From the NCBI RefSeq assembly GCF_039542305.1, contig NZ_BAABHW010000002.1, positions 186,001 through 250,000 of the forward strand: a stretch of 64,000 nucleotides of DNA. The letters run 5' to 3'. A program made the position numbers and the translations under genes. The stretch comes from Roseibacterium beibuensis (GTDB lineage: Bacteria; Pseudomonadota; Alphaproteobacteria; Rhodobacterales; Rhodobacteraceae). This document shows positions 43,198-51,448 of this stretch, in pieces; within the stretch, counting starts at the first letter, position 1, and each line of letters begins with the position of its first letter. The notes below the pieces were generated by a model. It was not told the DNA's origin. It was given only the letters and a program-made list of their open reading frames with translations, and did not search any database.

Positions 43198-43288
43198 GTA
43201 CGGTCCCGAGTACAGTTTCTGGGTTGACGCCGGATGACGCCGGGTGGTGCTACGGGACAGATTCTACTTTGTTATCAAGGGACCGTAC
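43198..43288. promoter_or_regulatory. 10-bp inverted repeat upstream of int
   Basis: GTACGGTCCC (43198-43207) and GGGACCGTAC (43279-43288) are perfect inverted copies about 70 bp apart, one abutting the int start and the other 43 bp from attR. They could be integrase arm sites or a looped operator for int. Confidence 0.45.
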
Positions 43289-43330
43289 GCCCCCGAGTGA
43301 CGACGAATTGCCACCGGTTACGGCCGTTCG

Positions 43331-43379
43331 GCGGATTGCAAATCCGTGTACACCGGTTCGATTCCGGTACTCGCCTCCA
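43331..43379 (+). repeat. attR: 49-bp direct repeat of tRNA-Cys 3' part
   Basis: Exact copy of 27780-27828. It lacks the 5' acceptor and D-arm, so it is not a second tRNA gene; it marks the right end of the island. Confidence 0.93.
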
Positions 43380-43391
43380 TTTCATTCTAAA

Positions 43392-43573
43392 TCATAGGCT
43401 TCGCGGCTTGACGGCCGAGTGGGACACAAAGTGGGACACACGCCCTATGATGCTGCCATCCAGCGACATCAATTCGATGCCATCGCCGTCGAGATCGAGC
43501 ACAAGTGGGGAAGGAGGCGGGGTTTCAAAGAAGTCAAAACACCAACGAGTGCGTCAGCGATGAAATCAACCAT
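43392..43573 (-). pseudogene. Fragment of a hemolysin/RTX-type calcium-motif protein
   Basis: A frame open over 43392-43553 encodes FETPPPSPLVLDLDGDGIEL followed by MSLDGSII. The P-L-V-L-D-L-D-G-D-G-h-E-L motif (43479-43499) typically opens the calcium-binding domain of large RTX/hemolysin-type secreted proteins. Upstream, ATG at 43573 begins MVDFIADALVGVLTS in another frame, so a frameshift separates the parts. The chain stops 12 bp right of attR, about 30 residues after the motif, so most of the original protein is missing. Confidence 0.55.
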
Positions 43574-43576
43574 ATT

Positions 43577-43905
43577 TTATATAGCTTCGTGAGCATTCTC
43601 AGGGAAGTCGGCTATTAACGCCTCCATATAACCATATGTAGCAAGACCGTCTTGAGAAATCCATTCACCAGCTGAAGTAAATCCCGACACAGTGTCTTGC
43701 TACTTTGACATTTCAGGCATTGCACGCAGTGCTTGTTCAATTTCCCATTCGGCAAAACCTCCAAGCCCCCCAGCCACGACTGCGGCGACTGCAGTTGCAA
43801 CTCCATCCAGGCCAGCATATATTTCAAATGAGTCGATCCATGGCTTTTTGATCAATGCAAGTGGTCGATCCAATTGACCATTGCATTGTCGCTAAAGCCG
43901 TCCAT
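43577..43905 (-). pseudogene. Degraded reading frame upstream of the RTX-type fragment
   Basis: Three pieces read like one protein in pieces: MDGFSDNAMVNWIDHLH from 43905, then in another frame a Gly/Ala-rich stretch (GLDGVATAVAAVVAGGLGGF, then AEWEIEQALRAMPEMSK), then TAG at 43700-43702, then in that same frame SGFTSAGEWISQDGLATYGY and on to a stop at 43577. The glycine-rich helix resembles pore-forming or toxin-associated segments. It ends 4 bp before the RTX-type fragment. No family assigned. Confidence 0.35.
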
Positions 43906-43922
43906 CAACTCGGAGGTGTTCT

Positions 43923-44168
43923 GTGTTTTACATCAGGCTATTTAAGATGTGGCGACGCAAAGAGCGTGGGTTTCCGGCCGCCAACCCATCACTGGCAATT
44001 TTTGTATTTGGATTCCTCATCCCCTTTTTCTCACTTTTTATGATTTATAGTTTTATATCGACTTTCATTTTTTTGGCCGAAGCCGGCATTGCGGTAAGAA
44101 TTATATTTGTCGCTTGCCTTGTTTTAAGCTTCGTTCTTTTTGTTATTGATTATCGTGATAATGATTGA
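43923..44168 (+). CDS. Small two-helix membrane protein, GTG start
   Basis: An 81-aa protein. After a basic N-terminus (RLFKMWRRKERGFP) come two hydrophobic stretches (IFVFGFLIPFFSLFMIYSFI and IIFVACLVLSFVLFVI), with D-rich end DYRDND. GGAGG lies 6 bases before the GTG, which favours real translation; an internal ATG (MWRRKER) is the alternative. AT-rich, unlike the chromosome. It is divergent from the degraded frame, so it may be the immunity or accessory partner of a lost toxin locus; unproven. Confidence 0.5.
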   Translation: MFYIRLFKMWRRKERGFPAANPSLAIFVFGFLIPFFSLFMIYSFISTFIFLAEAGIAVRIIFVACLVLSFVLFVIDYRDND

Positions 44169-44861
44169 GGCAGAAATTATCTTCTTTGGCTTACCTACCA
44201 TCAAGATTTGAAAAATTTCATCGCAGCATGATCAAGGACACCTCCACATTGAACATTAATCAGTTTTACAGTGGAACAATTTTTCAAGAGGTAAAGCCTG
44301 AGCTGTGAGTATTTGGCCAGGCGTTTATCGCAGGAATATACTATATGGCCGTCCTGCTGACCAAGTGAGTTGAATGGCGGCAGGCTTCCGACAAGGGTGT
44401 CCCGACAAGCCAGCCTCAAAAAGGGTCGTATTTGACATGGGTGGAGTTGCGCCCGCAAGCGTTGAAGAACCTTGTGCCACAAACCCTTGGCGAAACTCGG
44501 TTTGATTCTGTCACGTTTTTTGGCCGCAGCCCCAGAATCCGACATTGGTGCAGGGTGCAGCATCCAGTAACCTGGGCTCAAATTGGCTTCATTTCCGTGT
44601 CCGTTGCGGCATTGGCGAAGCATCGATTTCGCCGCGCCAAAGCGGAAAACGGACGCAAGGCATCACCGCCAAGCCGATGATCACGGGGCCGGACTATGAC
44701 CACTTGAACAGGTTGGGTTGCGTCAAGACGCCAATGCGCCCCTGCCCCGCCTCAAGAACGGTTTCTCTCGCAAGACCGAATGAACTCCTCGGGCGATCGG
44801 GTTGCGACGGGCCTGCGTTCGCGGTCGGGTTTGCCCCGGATCCGAGGGCCGGAAGCGGCCG
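44169..44861. other. 693-bp region without a recognisable gene
   Basis: Composition changes from AT-rich (to about 44400) to GC-rich. The frames at 44201-44623 (minus) and 44432-44680 (plus) have unbiased, Cys/Arg/His-rich translations with no domain and no ribosome site, so I take them as chance. No inverted-repeat ends, tRNA fragment or transposase remnant could be identified. Confidence 0.5.
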
Positions 44862-46871
44862 TCATGACTCGCCTACTAATGCCATGAGCGCGTCCGAGGG
44901 CGGGTGTCCCAGATCCTGCGTCAGCCCCTCGGCGCCGCGTTGCATGGCATGGAACATCGGCCCGCCCCGCCAGCGGGGAAAGCCGTAGCCGTGGATCTTG
45001 ACCAGATCGATATCGGACGGCTGCGTTGCGACGCCTTCGGCAAGGATCGACGCCGCCTCTTCGGCCATTTCGGCCACAAGACGGCGGGCGATGGCGTTGC
45101 GGTCCATCGCGGGCCCTGGCTGGACCTCGCCGGCCAGCAGGTCGGCCACCGCGTCCGAGGGCTGCGGCGTGCGGTCGCCCGGCGTGTAATCATACCACCC
45201 GCCGCCGGATTTCTGGCCCTTGCGGCCCGCACGCACAAGGATATCGCTCAGCGTGGGAGGAACGTTCTCGCCGCGGGCGCGCGCGCCCTCGCGCTGGAGG
45301 AAGGCGATGTCCAAGCCGCCTAGATCCTGCGCCTGAAACGGCCCCATCGCCATGCCGAACCCGCGCATGGCGGCGTCGATCTCGGCAATCGGGACGCCCG
45401 CGCGCACGAGGTCCTCGGCCGCGGCGCGATAATGCTTGAGGATGCGGTTGCCGATGAACCCGTCACAGATCCCGGCCTGGACGGGCATCTTGCCCAATCG
45501 CTTGGCCAAGGCAAACCCGGTGGACAGCACCTCGGGCGCGGTGTCGGGGGTCGGCACGATTTCCAGCAGTTTCATCACATGGGCCGGGCTGAAGAAATGC
45601 AGGCCGATGAAGCGCTCGGGTGTCGGCAGGCCCGCCGCGATGTCGCGCGGATCGAGGTAGGAGGTGTTGGTGGCCAGCACCGCGTCGGGGCGGCAGACCG
45701 CGCCCAACTGCGCGAACACGGCGCGTTTGACCGAGATTTCCTCGAACACGGCCTCGATCACCAGATCGACATCGGCCAGACCGGCGTAATCCGTTGTTGC
45801 GGTGACGCCGGCCATGCGGTCCGCCCGCCCCTCGGGCGTCAGGCGGCCACGCTTGACCGCGCCGTCGAAGATGCCGCCCAGATTGGCAAGGCCCCGCTCC
45901 AGCGCGTCGTCGTCGCGTTCCACCATCACCACCGGCAGGCCGGCGTTGCGCAGCGCAGCGGCAATGCCCGCCCCCATGGTGCCGCCGCCGATCACGGCGG
46001 TGGTGGCCACCGACCGCGGCGTCACCCCCTGCAGGGATTTCGGACGCGGCGCGGCGCGTTCGGCAAAGAACACGTGGCGCAGCGCCGCCGCTTGCTCCGA
46101 GCCGCGCAGATCAAGGAAGGTCTCGCGTTCAAAGGCCAGCGCGCTTGTGAAATCGCCCGTCACGGCCCGTTTCACGCAGGCCAGTGCCCGCAAGGGGGCA
46201 GCCGCGCCCTTGGCGGCCTTGGCAACGGTGGTTTCCTGCTCGGCCCAGAACCCCCCGGGAGGGGCCGACGGAGGCCGATCACACAGCGGCGCGGGCAATG
46301 GCAGCGCAAGCGCTTGGGTGACGAAACCCACCGCGCCCGCGCGCAGATCGCCCTCGATCAGTGTGTCGATCAGGCCCAGCGACAGCGCCTTGGGGGCCTT
46401 GACCGGCTTGCCCGTGGTCACCATCGCCACCGCCTGTTCCGCGCCCACCAGCCGCGGGGTGCGCACGGTGCCCCCCGCGCCGGGTACGATGCCCAGCGTC
46501 ACCTCGGGCAGGCCGACAGACGCATCGGCCAGCGCCACGCGGAAGCGGCAGCCAAGCGCCACCTCAAACCCGCCCCCAAGGGCCGAGCCGTGGATCGCCG
46601 CGACCCAGGGCTTGGCCGCCGTCTCGATCCGCGCAACGAGGTCGGGCAGATGCGGCGGCACGGGCGGTTTGCCGAACTCGGTCACGTCGGCCCCGGCGAT
46701 GAAGGTGCGCCCCGCACAGATCAGCACGACCGCGCGGATGTCGGGGTCGGCATCCAGCGTTTCGGCGGCCTCCCACAGACCCTGGCGCAGGGCGTGGCCC
46801 AACGCATTGACCGGCGGGTTGTCGACGGTGACGACAGCGATCTCGCCCTCGCGGGCAATGGAAACGACCAT
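44862..46871 (-). CDS. FadB-like enoyl-CoA hydratase/3-hydroxyacyl-CoA dehydrogenase fusion
   Basis: A 669-aa bifunctional beta-oxidation enzyme. Residues 1-200 form a crotonase domain (CAGRTFIAGADVTEF, HGSALGGGFEVALGCRFRVA, GIVPGAGGT). NAD-binding follows near 290 (TAVIGGGTMGAGIAAALRNAG), then LHFFSPAHVMKLLEIV and two C-terminal dehydrogenase domains. It lies last in an operon with the transporter genes and a paaN-type gene inside the paa locus, which has no separate paaF or paaH. It probably hydrates and oxidises 2,3-dehydroadipyl-CoA to 3-oxoadipyl-CoA. A general fatty-acid role is also possible. Confidence 0.9.
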   Translation of the reverse strand: MVVSIAREGEIAVVTVDNPPVNALGHALRQGLWEAAETLDADPDIRAVVLICAGRTFIAGADVTEFGKPPVPPHLPDLVARIETAAKPWVAAIHGSALGGGFEVALGCRFRVALADASVGLPEVTLGIVPGAGGTVRTPRLVGAEQAVAMVTTGKPVKAPKALSLGLIDTLIEGDLRAGAVGFVTQALALPLPAPLCDRPPSAPPGGFWAEQETTVAKAAKGAAAPLRALACVKRAVTGDFTSALAFERETFLDLRGSEQAAALRHVFFAERAAPRPKSLQGVTPRSVATTAVIGGGTMGAGIAAALRNAGLPVVMVERDDDALERGLANLGGIFDGAVKRGRLTPEGRADRMAGVTATTDYAGLADVDLVIEAVFEEISVKRAVFAQLGAVCRPDAVLATNTSYLDPRDIAAGLPTPERFIGLHFFSPAHVMKLLEIVPTPDTAPEVLSTGFALAKRLGKMPVQAGICDGFIGNRILKHYRAAAEDLVRAGVPIAEIDAAMRGFGMAMGPFQAQDLGGLDIAFLQREGARARGENVPPTLSDILVRAGRKGQKSGGGWYDYTPGDRTPQPSDAVADLLAGEVQPGPAMDRNAIARRLVAEMAEEAASILAEGVATQPSDIDLVKIHGYGFPRWRGGPMFHAMQRGAEGLTQDLGHPPSDALMALVGES

Positions 46872-46873
46872 GA

Positions 46874-47575
46874 TCAGATCCCCAGATAGGCTTCGCGGAT
46901 GCGCGGGTCGGCGATGAGATCCTCGGCCGGGCCGTCCATCACGATCTGCCCGGTTTCCATCACATAGCCCCGGTCGGCGATCGACAGCGCGCCAAAGGCG
47001 TTCTGCTCGACCAGCAGGACGGTGACGTCCAGCGCCTTCAACCCTTTGACCACATCGAAGATCTGCTGCACCAGCAAGGGCGCGAGGCCCATGCTGGGTT
47101 CGTCCAGCAGCAAACAGGCGGGCCGACCCATCAGCGCACGGGCAATAGCCAGCATCTGCTGCTGCCCGCCCGACAAACCGCCCGCGACCTGGTTGCGCTT
47201 TTGCTTGAGGATCGGGAACATGGTGAAGGCATCTTCCATGTCGCGATCGACGCGGCCATCGGTGAACAGGAAGGCCCCGAGGCGCAGGTTTTCCTCGACC
47301 GAGAGGTTGGTGAAGATCTGCCGCCCCTCCGGCGACTGGGCCAGGCCCAGCTTCAACCGCCGGTGCGCCGGCACCGTGGTAAATGGCTCGCCGCGAAAGG
47401 TGATCGCCCCCGCGGTGACCGGCTGCACCCCCGAAAGGCAGCGCAGAAGCGTCGTCTTGCCCGCCCCGTTGGCCCCCACCACGGTGACGATCTCACCCGA
47501 TGTCACGGTCAGGTCGATCCCGTGCAGCACCTCGATCCGCCCGTAGCGCGAGCGCAGCCCCTCAACTGTCAGCAT
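46874..47575 (-). CDS. livF: Branched-chain-type ABC transporter ATPase (LivF-like)
   Basis: A 233-aa ATPase: Walker A VGANGAGKTTLL, signature LSGGQQQMLAIARALM, Walker B LLLDEPSMGLAPLLVQQIF, and the LivF-type end (GYVMETGQIVMDGPAEDLIADPRIREAYLGI). It powers the LivH/LivM permease at the membrane. It overlaps livG by 14 bp and ends 2 bp before the FadB-like gene. The paa context suggests uptake of an aromatic acid such as phenylacetate, not leucine. Confidence 0.93.
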   Translation of the reverse strand: MLTVEGLRSRYGRIEVLHGIDLTVTSGEIVTVVGANGAGKTTLLRCLSGVQPVTAGAITFRGEPFTTVPAHRRLKLGLAQSPEGRQIFTNLSVEENLRLGAFLFTDGRVDRDMEDAFTMFPILKQKRNQVAGGLSGGQQQMLAIARALMGRPACLLLDEPSMGLAPLLVQQIFDVVKGLKALDVTVLLVEQNAFGALSIADRGYVMETGQIVMDGPAEDLIADPRIREAYLGI

Positions 47576-48347
47576 GGGTCGCCTCCTCGGCTTGCGTTCC
47601 CAGATAGGCGGCGATCACGTCGGGGTTCCGGCTGACCGTGGCCGGGTCGCCCTCGGCGATCTTTTCGCCGTGATCCAGCACGACGATGTGGTTCGAGATC
47701 CGCATCACCAGTTTCATGTCATGTTCCACCAGCAGAATGGCGACGCCCTCTTTCGCCACCTCGGCGATGAGGGTGTCGATCTCCTCGGTTTCGACGGCGT
47801 TGCAGCCCGCCGCCGGTTCGTCGAGCAGCAGAACGCGCGGGTTCAGCGCCAGCGCGCGGGCGATCTCCAGCCGCTTGAGCGCCCCGTAGGACAGGTTGCC
47901 GGCCTCCTGCTCGGCCGCGCGCGACAGGCGCACCCGTTCCAGCAGGGCATAGGCCCCCTCGGCCGCCGCCCTGGCCCGCTTGCGCGACGATGGCAGGTTG
48001 AACATGTCCGACAGGACATGGCCGCTTTCCTGCAGGTGATAGCCCGCGATGGCGTTTTCCAGGACGGTCATCTGCTGAAAGATCTGCAGGTTCTGGAAGG
48101 TCCGCGACAACCCGCGCCGCGCCAGCAGATGCGGGGCCATGCCGGTCACGTCCTCCCCGTCCAGCACCACCTTGCCGCCACCGGGCAGGTAGACGCCCGA
48201 GATCATGTTGAACAGCGTGGTCTTGCCGGCCCCGTTCGGCCCGATGACCGAGACGATTTCACCCGGTTTCACGTTGAAGCTGACATCGTGGACGGCGCGC
48301 AGGCCGCCGAACTCGATGCCCAGCCCTTCGACTGACAGAAGGCTCAT
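47562..48347 (-). CDS. livG: Branched-chain-type ABC transporter ATPase (LivG-like)
   Basis: A 261-aa ATPase: Walker A GPNGAGKTTLFNMISG, signature LSYGALKRLEIARALAL, Walker B LLLDEPAAGCNAVE, and the extended LivG end (IAEGDPATVSRNPDVIAAYLG). The second ATPase of the five-gene transporter. Its start overlaps the livM stop by four bases. Confidence 0.93.
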   Translation of the reverse strand: MSLLSVEGLGIEFGGLRAVHDVSFNVKPGEIVSVIGPNGAGKTTLFNMISGVYLPGGGKVVLDGEDVTGMAPHLLARRGLSRTFQNLQIFQQMTVLENAIAGYHLQESGHVLSDMFNLPSSRKRARAAAEGAYALLERVRLSRAAEQEAGNLSYGALKRLEIARALALNPRVLLLDEPAAGCNAVETEEIDTLIAEVAKEGVAILLVEHDMKLVMRISNHIVVLDHGEKIAEGDPATVSRNPDVIAAYLGTQAEEATHADS

Positions 48348-49300
48348 TCTTCCCTCCCCCGGAACAGGCGCAGGAGCGACGGAAGAACCCCTTCGCGCAT
48401 GAAGATCATAACAAGCATCATCACCAGCCCGAGCATCATCATCTCGTATTCGGCAAAGACGGTCAGCACCTGCGGCAGCACCGTCAGGATGGTCGCACCG
48501 AAGATCGCGCCCAGAACCGACCCGGCCCCGCCAAGAACGGCCATGGTTACCATCTCGATCGAGTGCATGTATCCCGCCACCTCGGGCGTAATGAAGCGGT
48601 TCTGCAGCGCCAGAAGCGAGCCCGAGGCCGAGGCATAGACCGCCGAGACCACGAAGGCCTGCAGTTTCAGGCGGGCGACGTCGACACCGACCGTGCGGGC
48701 CGCCACCTCGGAGCCGTGCAGCGCGCGCCAGGCCCGCCCGGTCGGGCTGTTGTGCAGGTTCAGGGCGATCCAGGCCCCGACCAGCAGGGCAAAACCGCTG
48801 AACGCATACCAGAACTCGGAATTGCTGAGGCTGAGGCCGAGATCGTTCAGCAGGCGGCGCAGGCCCAGATCATCGACCTGGATGCCGTCCGGCCCCCCGG
48901 TCACCGCGGCCTCGTTCGACAGGACCATTGCCACGAGGATACCAAAGCCCAGACTGGCCACCCCCAGGTAATAGCCCTGCAACCGCAGGATGGGACGGCC
49001 CACCAGATAGGCCAGGATCGCCGAGATCGCGGCCCCCAGCAGGGCGGCAAGGCCCACATGGATGCCGAAATGTTCCGGCGCCAGCGCGCAGGCATAGGCA
49101 CCGATCCCGGCGAAGCCCGCATGCCCCAGGCTGATCTGACCCGCATAGCCGGTCAGGATCACGATCCCCACCACGGCCAGCCCGTTGATGAAGACCAGCG
49201 CGCCCACGCGGTAATAAAAGGACGAGGGGAAGAACAAGGGTGCCAGCACGATCAGCGCCGTCAGCACCAGAAGGCTGATCTGTTTGGAACTGAGACGCAT
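48344..49300 (-). CDS. livM: Branched-chain-type ABC transporter permease (LivM-like)
   Basis: A 318-aa inner-membrane protein with about 9-10 helices. Family blocks: VIVILTGYAGQISLGHAGFAGIGAYA, GRPILRLQGYYLGVASLGFG, and GRAWRALHGSEVAARTVGVDVARLKLQAFVVSA, the EAA-like loop that contacts the ATPases. It follows livH after 2 bp. Confidence 0.93.
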   Translation of the reverse strand: MRLSSKQISLLVLTALIVLAPLFFPSSFYYRVGALVFINGLAVVGIVILTGYAGQISLGHAGFAGIGAYACALAPEHFGIHVGLAALLGAAISAILAYLVGRPILRLQGYYLGVASLGFGILVAMVLSNEAAVTGGPDGIQVDDLGLRRLLNDLGLSLSNSEFWYAFSGFALLVGAWIALNLHNSPTGRAWRALHGSEVAARTVGVDVARLKLQAFVVSAVYASASGSLLALQNRFITPEVAGYMHSIEMVTMAVLGGAGSVLGAIFGATILTVLPQVLTVFAEYEMMMLGLVMMLVMIFMREGVLPSLLRLFRGREE

Positions 49301-49302
49301 GA

Positions 49303-50175
49303 TTACACCCGATCCATTGATTTGCTACCGAAGAGGCCCTGGGGCATGACGAAGAGCACCGCCAGGATCACGATGAAGGCCGCCGCGTCCTTGTATTGCG
49401 AGCTGATGTAACCGGCGGTCAGCGCCTCGAGCAGGCCCAGCAGGATGCCGCCCACCAACGCGCCCTTGGGGTTGCCCATGCCGCCCAGCATCGCGGCGGC
49501 GAACCCCTTGAGCGCCAGCGCGATGCCGACGTCATAGCTGGTCAGCGTGATGGGCGTGACCAGCACCCCCGCCAGCGCACCGATGGCCGCCGACAGGCTG
49601 AAGGCCAGCGTCATCACCCATTTGGTGTTGATGCCAACCAGTTGCGCCGCAAGGCGGTTGTTCGAGGTGGCCAGCACCGCACGCCCCGTCAGGGTGCGGG
49701 TGAAGAACAGCCACAGCCCGATGAACACGGCAACGGCGCCCGCGATCACCCACAGGCTTTGCGGCAGGATGGTCGCGCCCATGATCTGGATCGGCGTGTC
49801 GCCGGAAAAGGCCGGAAAGCGGTGCAACTGCTTGTCGAAGACCAGCTTGGTGACACCCTTGATGAAAATGGCCGCCCCGATGGTGATGATGATCAGCGAG
49901 ACCACCGGCGCGCCGCGCGCGGGCTCGATCGCCAGCTTGTTCAAGGCCACACCGATCGCGCCGGTGACCACGATGGCCAGCACCGCCGCCAGCGGCAGGG
50001 GCAGACCGGCGGCATGGGCGAAAACGGTGATCATCCCCCCCAGCATCACGAATTCGCCCTGGGCGAAATTCACGACGTCCGAGGCATTGTAGATGATGGT
50101 GAACCCCAACGCGACGAGCGCGTAGACCGCGCCGACCGTCACGCCGGAAAAGAGAAATTGCATGAGTTCAGACAT
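49303..50175 (-). CDS. livH: Branched-chain-type ABC transporter permease (LivH-like)
   Basis: A 290-aa inner-membrane protein with about 8 helices: FLFSGVTVGAVYALVALGFTIIYNASDVVNFAQGEFVMLGGM (LivH signature), RAVLATSNNRLAAQLVGINTKWVMTLAFSLSAAIGALAG (cytosolic loop). It pairs with LivM. The binding-protein gene lies 88 bp upstream, with a gap that could hold an mRNA processing site, often seen after binding-protein genes. Confidence 0.93.
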   Translation of the reverse strand: MSELMQFLFSGVTVGAVYALVALGFTIIYNASDVVNFAQGEFVMLGGMITVFAHAAGLPLPLAAVLAIVVTGAIGVALNKLAIEPARGAPVVSLIIITIGAAIFIKGVTKLVFDKQLHRFPAFSGDTPIQIMGATILPQSLWVIAGAVAVFIGLWLFFTRTLTGRAVLATSNNRLAAQLVGINTKWVMTLAFSLSAAIGALAGVLVTPITLTSYDVGIALALKGFAAAMLGGMGNPKGALVGGILLGLLEALTAGYISSQYKDAAAFIVILAVLFVMPQGLFGSKSMDRV

Positions 50176-50262
50176 GTCGGGGCACTCCGCAGGCGGGCAA
50201 CGCTAGGGGGATCCGGAAATGGCCGGCCGCAGGAACGCGCCCGGCCGTGATGTCTCTGGCGA

Positions 50263-51411
50263 TCAGTCGACCAGCGTCCAGCCGCCGTCGCGGATTTCCA
50301 GCATCCGGAAGGCGGTGATGTCGAGGCCAAGGTGATCGTCGGGCGACATCGTGTAGATGCCGGTGGTCCCGACCAGACCGTCGGTCGCCTCGATGGCGTC
50401 GCGGATGTCCTGCGGGTCGCTCGACCCGGCACGCTCGATGGCATCGACGAGGATGCGGAAGGCGTCATGCGCATACCCGCCAAAGGTGGTCACGGGCATG
50501 TCGTAGGCGGCCTCGTAGGCTTGGGTATAGGCCTGAACCACGGCGTATTGCGGATCGTCCTCGGCCAGCAGATCGGCGACCAGAAGCGCCGTGCCCGGCA
50601 GGCGGACACCCTCGGCGGCCTCGGCGCCGGCCAGATCGATGAAGCCCTGCGAGGCGACGCCATGCGACTGGTAAAGCGGCATGTCGATGCCAAGCTGGGC
50701 GTAGTTGCGCGTCACGATCGACGGGCCCTGGCCGAAGCCCGGGTTCAGAACGGCCTGGATGCCCTCTTCGCCGCGGATATTGGTCAGCTGCGGGGTCATG
50801 TCGGCATCCTGCGGGCCATAGCGTTCGTCGGCCACGACCTCGATCCCGTGCTCGCCCACGATCGACAGGCACTGCTCGCGCATCGACGCGCCGAAGCCGT
50901 CGGTGCCCGAGATCATGCCGATGCGCGTGATCTCGCGCGCCTGCATGTCTTCGAAGATGCGCGCACAGGCCATGCGGTCGGTATGCGGCGTCTTGAAGGT
51001 GAAGGGCTGGACCGGATCGATGATCTGGATCGCACCGGCCAGCGAGATGAAGGGGATCTCGGCATCGTCGACCATCGGCATGATCGACATGGTGGTGCCG
51101 GTGGTGGTGCCGCCGATGATGGCCACGACCTCGTCATCCTCGATCAGGCGGGTGGCGAAAGTGCGCGCGCGGTTCGGGTCGCCGGCGTCGTCATACATGA
51201 TCAGTTCGATCTGTTCGCCGTTGATGCCGCCGGCTGCGTTTACCTCGTCGACCAGCATGCGCAGGGTCTTGGCCTCGGGGTCGCCGAGGAACGAGGCCGG
51301 GCCGGTTTCCGAAAGCGTGGCGCCGATCCGAATTTCGGCCATCGCCACACCCGCAAGGCCGAATGCGAGAATACCGGTCAGGGCCGTCGTCGTCAGGGTC
51401 TTCGTCGTCAT
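50263..51411 (-). CDS. Periplasmic substrate-binding protein of the Liv-type transporter
   Basis: A 382-aa protein. The signal peptide is TTTALTGILAFGLAGVAMAE; the mature protein starts IRIGATLSETGPASFLGDPEAKTLRMLVDEVNAAGGINGEQIELIMYDDAGDPNRA, the Peripla_BP_6 (LivJ-like) fold. The start at 51411 follows AGGGAGGAG by 7 bases. Similar binding proteins in paa and other aromatic clusters bind aromatic acids; the ligand is not proven here. It follows the paaN-type gene by 37 bp, so one operon is likely. Confidence 0.9.
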   Translation of the reverse strand: MTTKTLTTTALTGILAFGLAGVAMAEIRIGATLSETGPASFLGDPEAKTLRMLVDEVNAAGGINGEQIELIMYDDAGDPNRARTFATRLIEDDEVVAIIGGTTTGTTMSIMPMVDDAEIPFISLAGAIQIIDPVQPFTFKTPHTDRMACARIFEDMQAREITRIGMISGTDGFGASMREQCLSIVGEHGIEVVADERYGPQDADMTPQLTNIRGEEGIQAVLNPGFGQGPSIVTRNYAQLGIDMPLYQSHGVASQGFIDLAGAEAAEGVRLPGTALLVADLLAEDDPQYAVVQAYTQAYEAAYDMPVTTFGGYAHDAFRILVDAIERAGSSDPQDIRDAIEATDGLVGTTGIYTMSPDDHLGLDITAFRMLEIRDGGWTLVD

Positions 51412-51448
51412 GGGTTTCTCCTCCCTTTGGTACTGGTGCAGGCGGTCC

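Larger units (their letters stand above)
27780..43379. mobile_element. Integrative satellite-like genomic island in tRNA-Cys
   Basis: It is bounded by a 49-bp exact direct repeat, with a tyrosine integrase at the right end. From right to left it carries int, an AlpA-like HTH, an unknown gene, a second excisionase-like HTH, primase-helicase, an iteron region, a terminase-small-subunit-like gene, about nine small genes mostly on the minus strand, and then a low-GC cargo of vsr, dcm and helicase-nuclease. There are no capsid, portal, tail, large-terminase or lysis genes. This fits a phage satellite (PICI/P4-type) or similar minimal replicating island. The cargo differs clearly in base composition from the core. 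Confidence 0.85.

Noticed and set aside
43331..43379. A possible second tRNA-Cys gene
   Set aside because: Only the anticodon-to-CCA part is present; the acceptor 5' strand and D-arm are missing, so it is attR.
44201..44680. Coding frames on both strands
   Set aside because: Translations show no coding bias, no domain and no ribosome site; treated as chance frames in a mosaic intergenic region.
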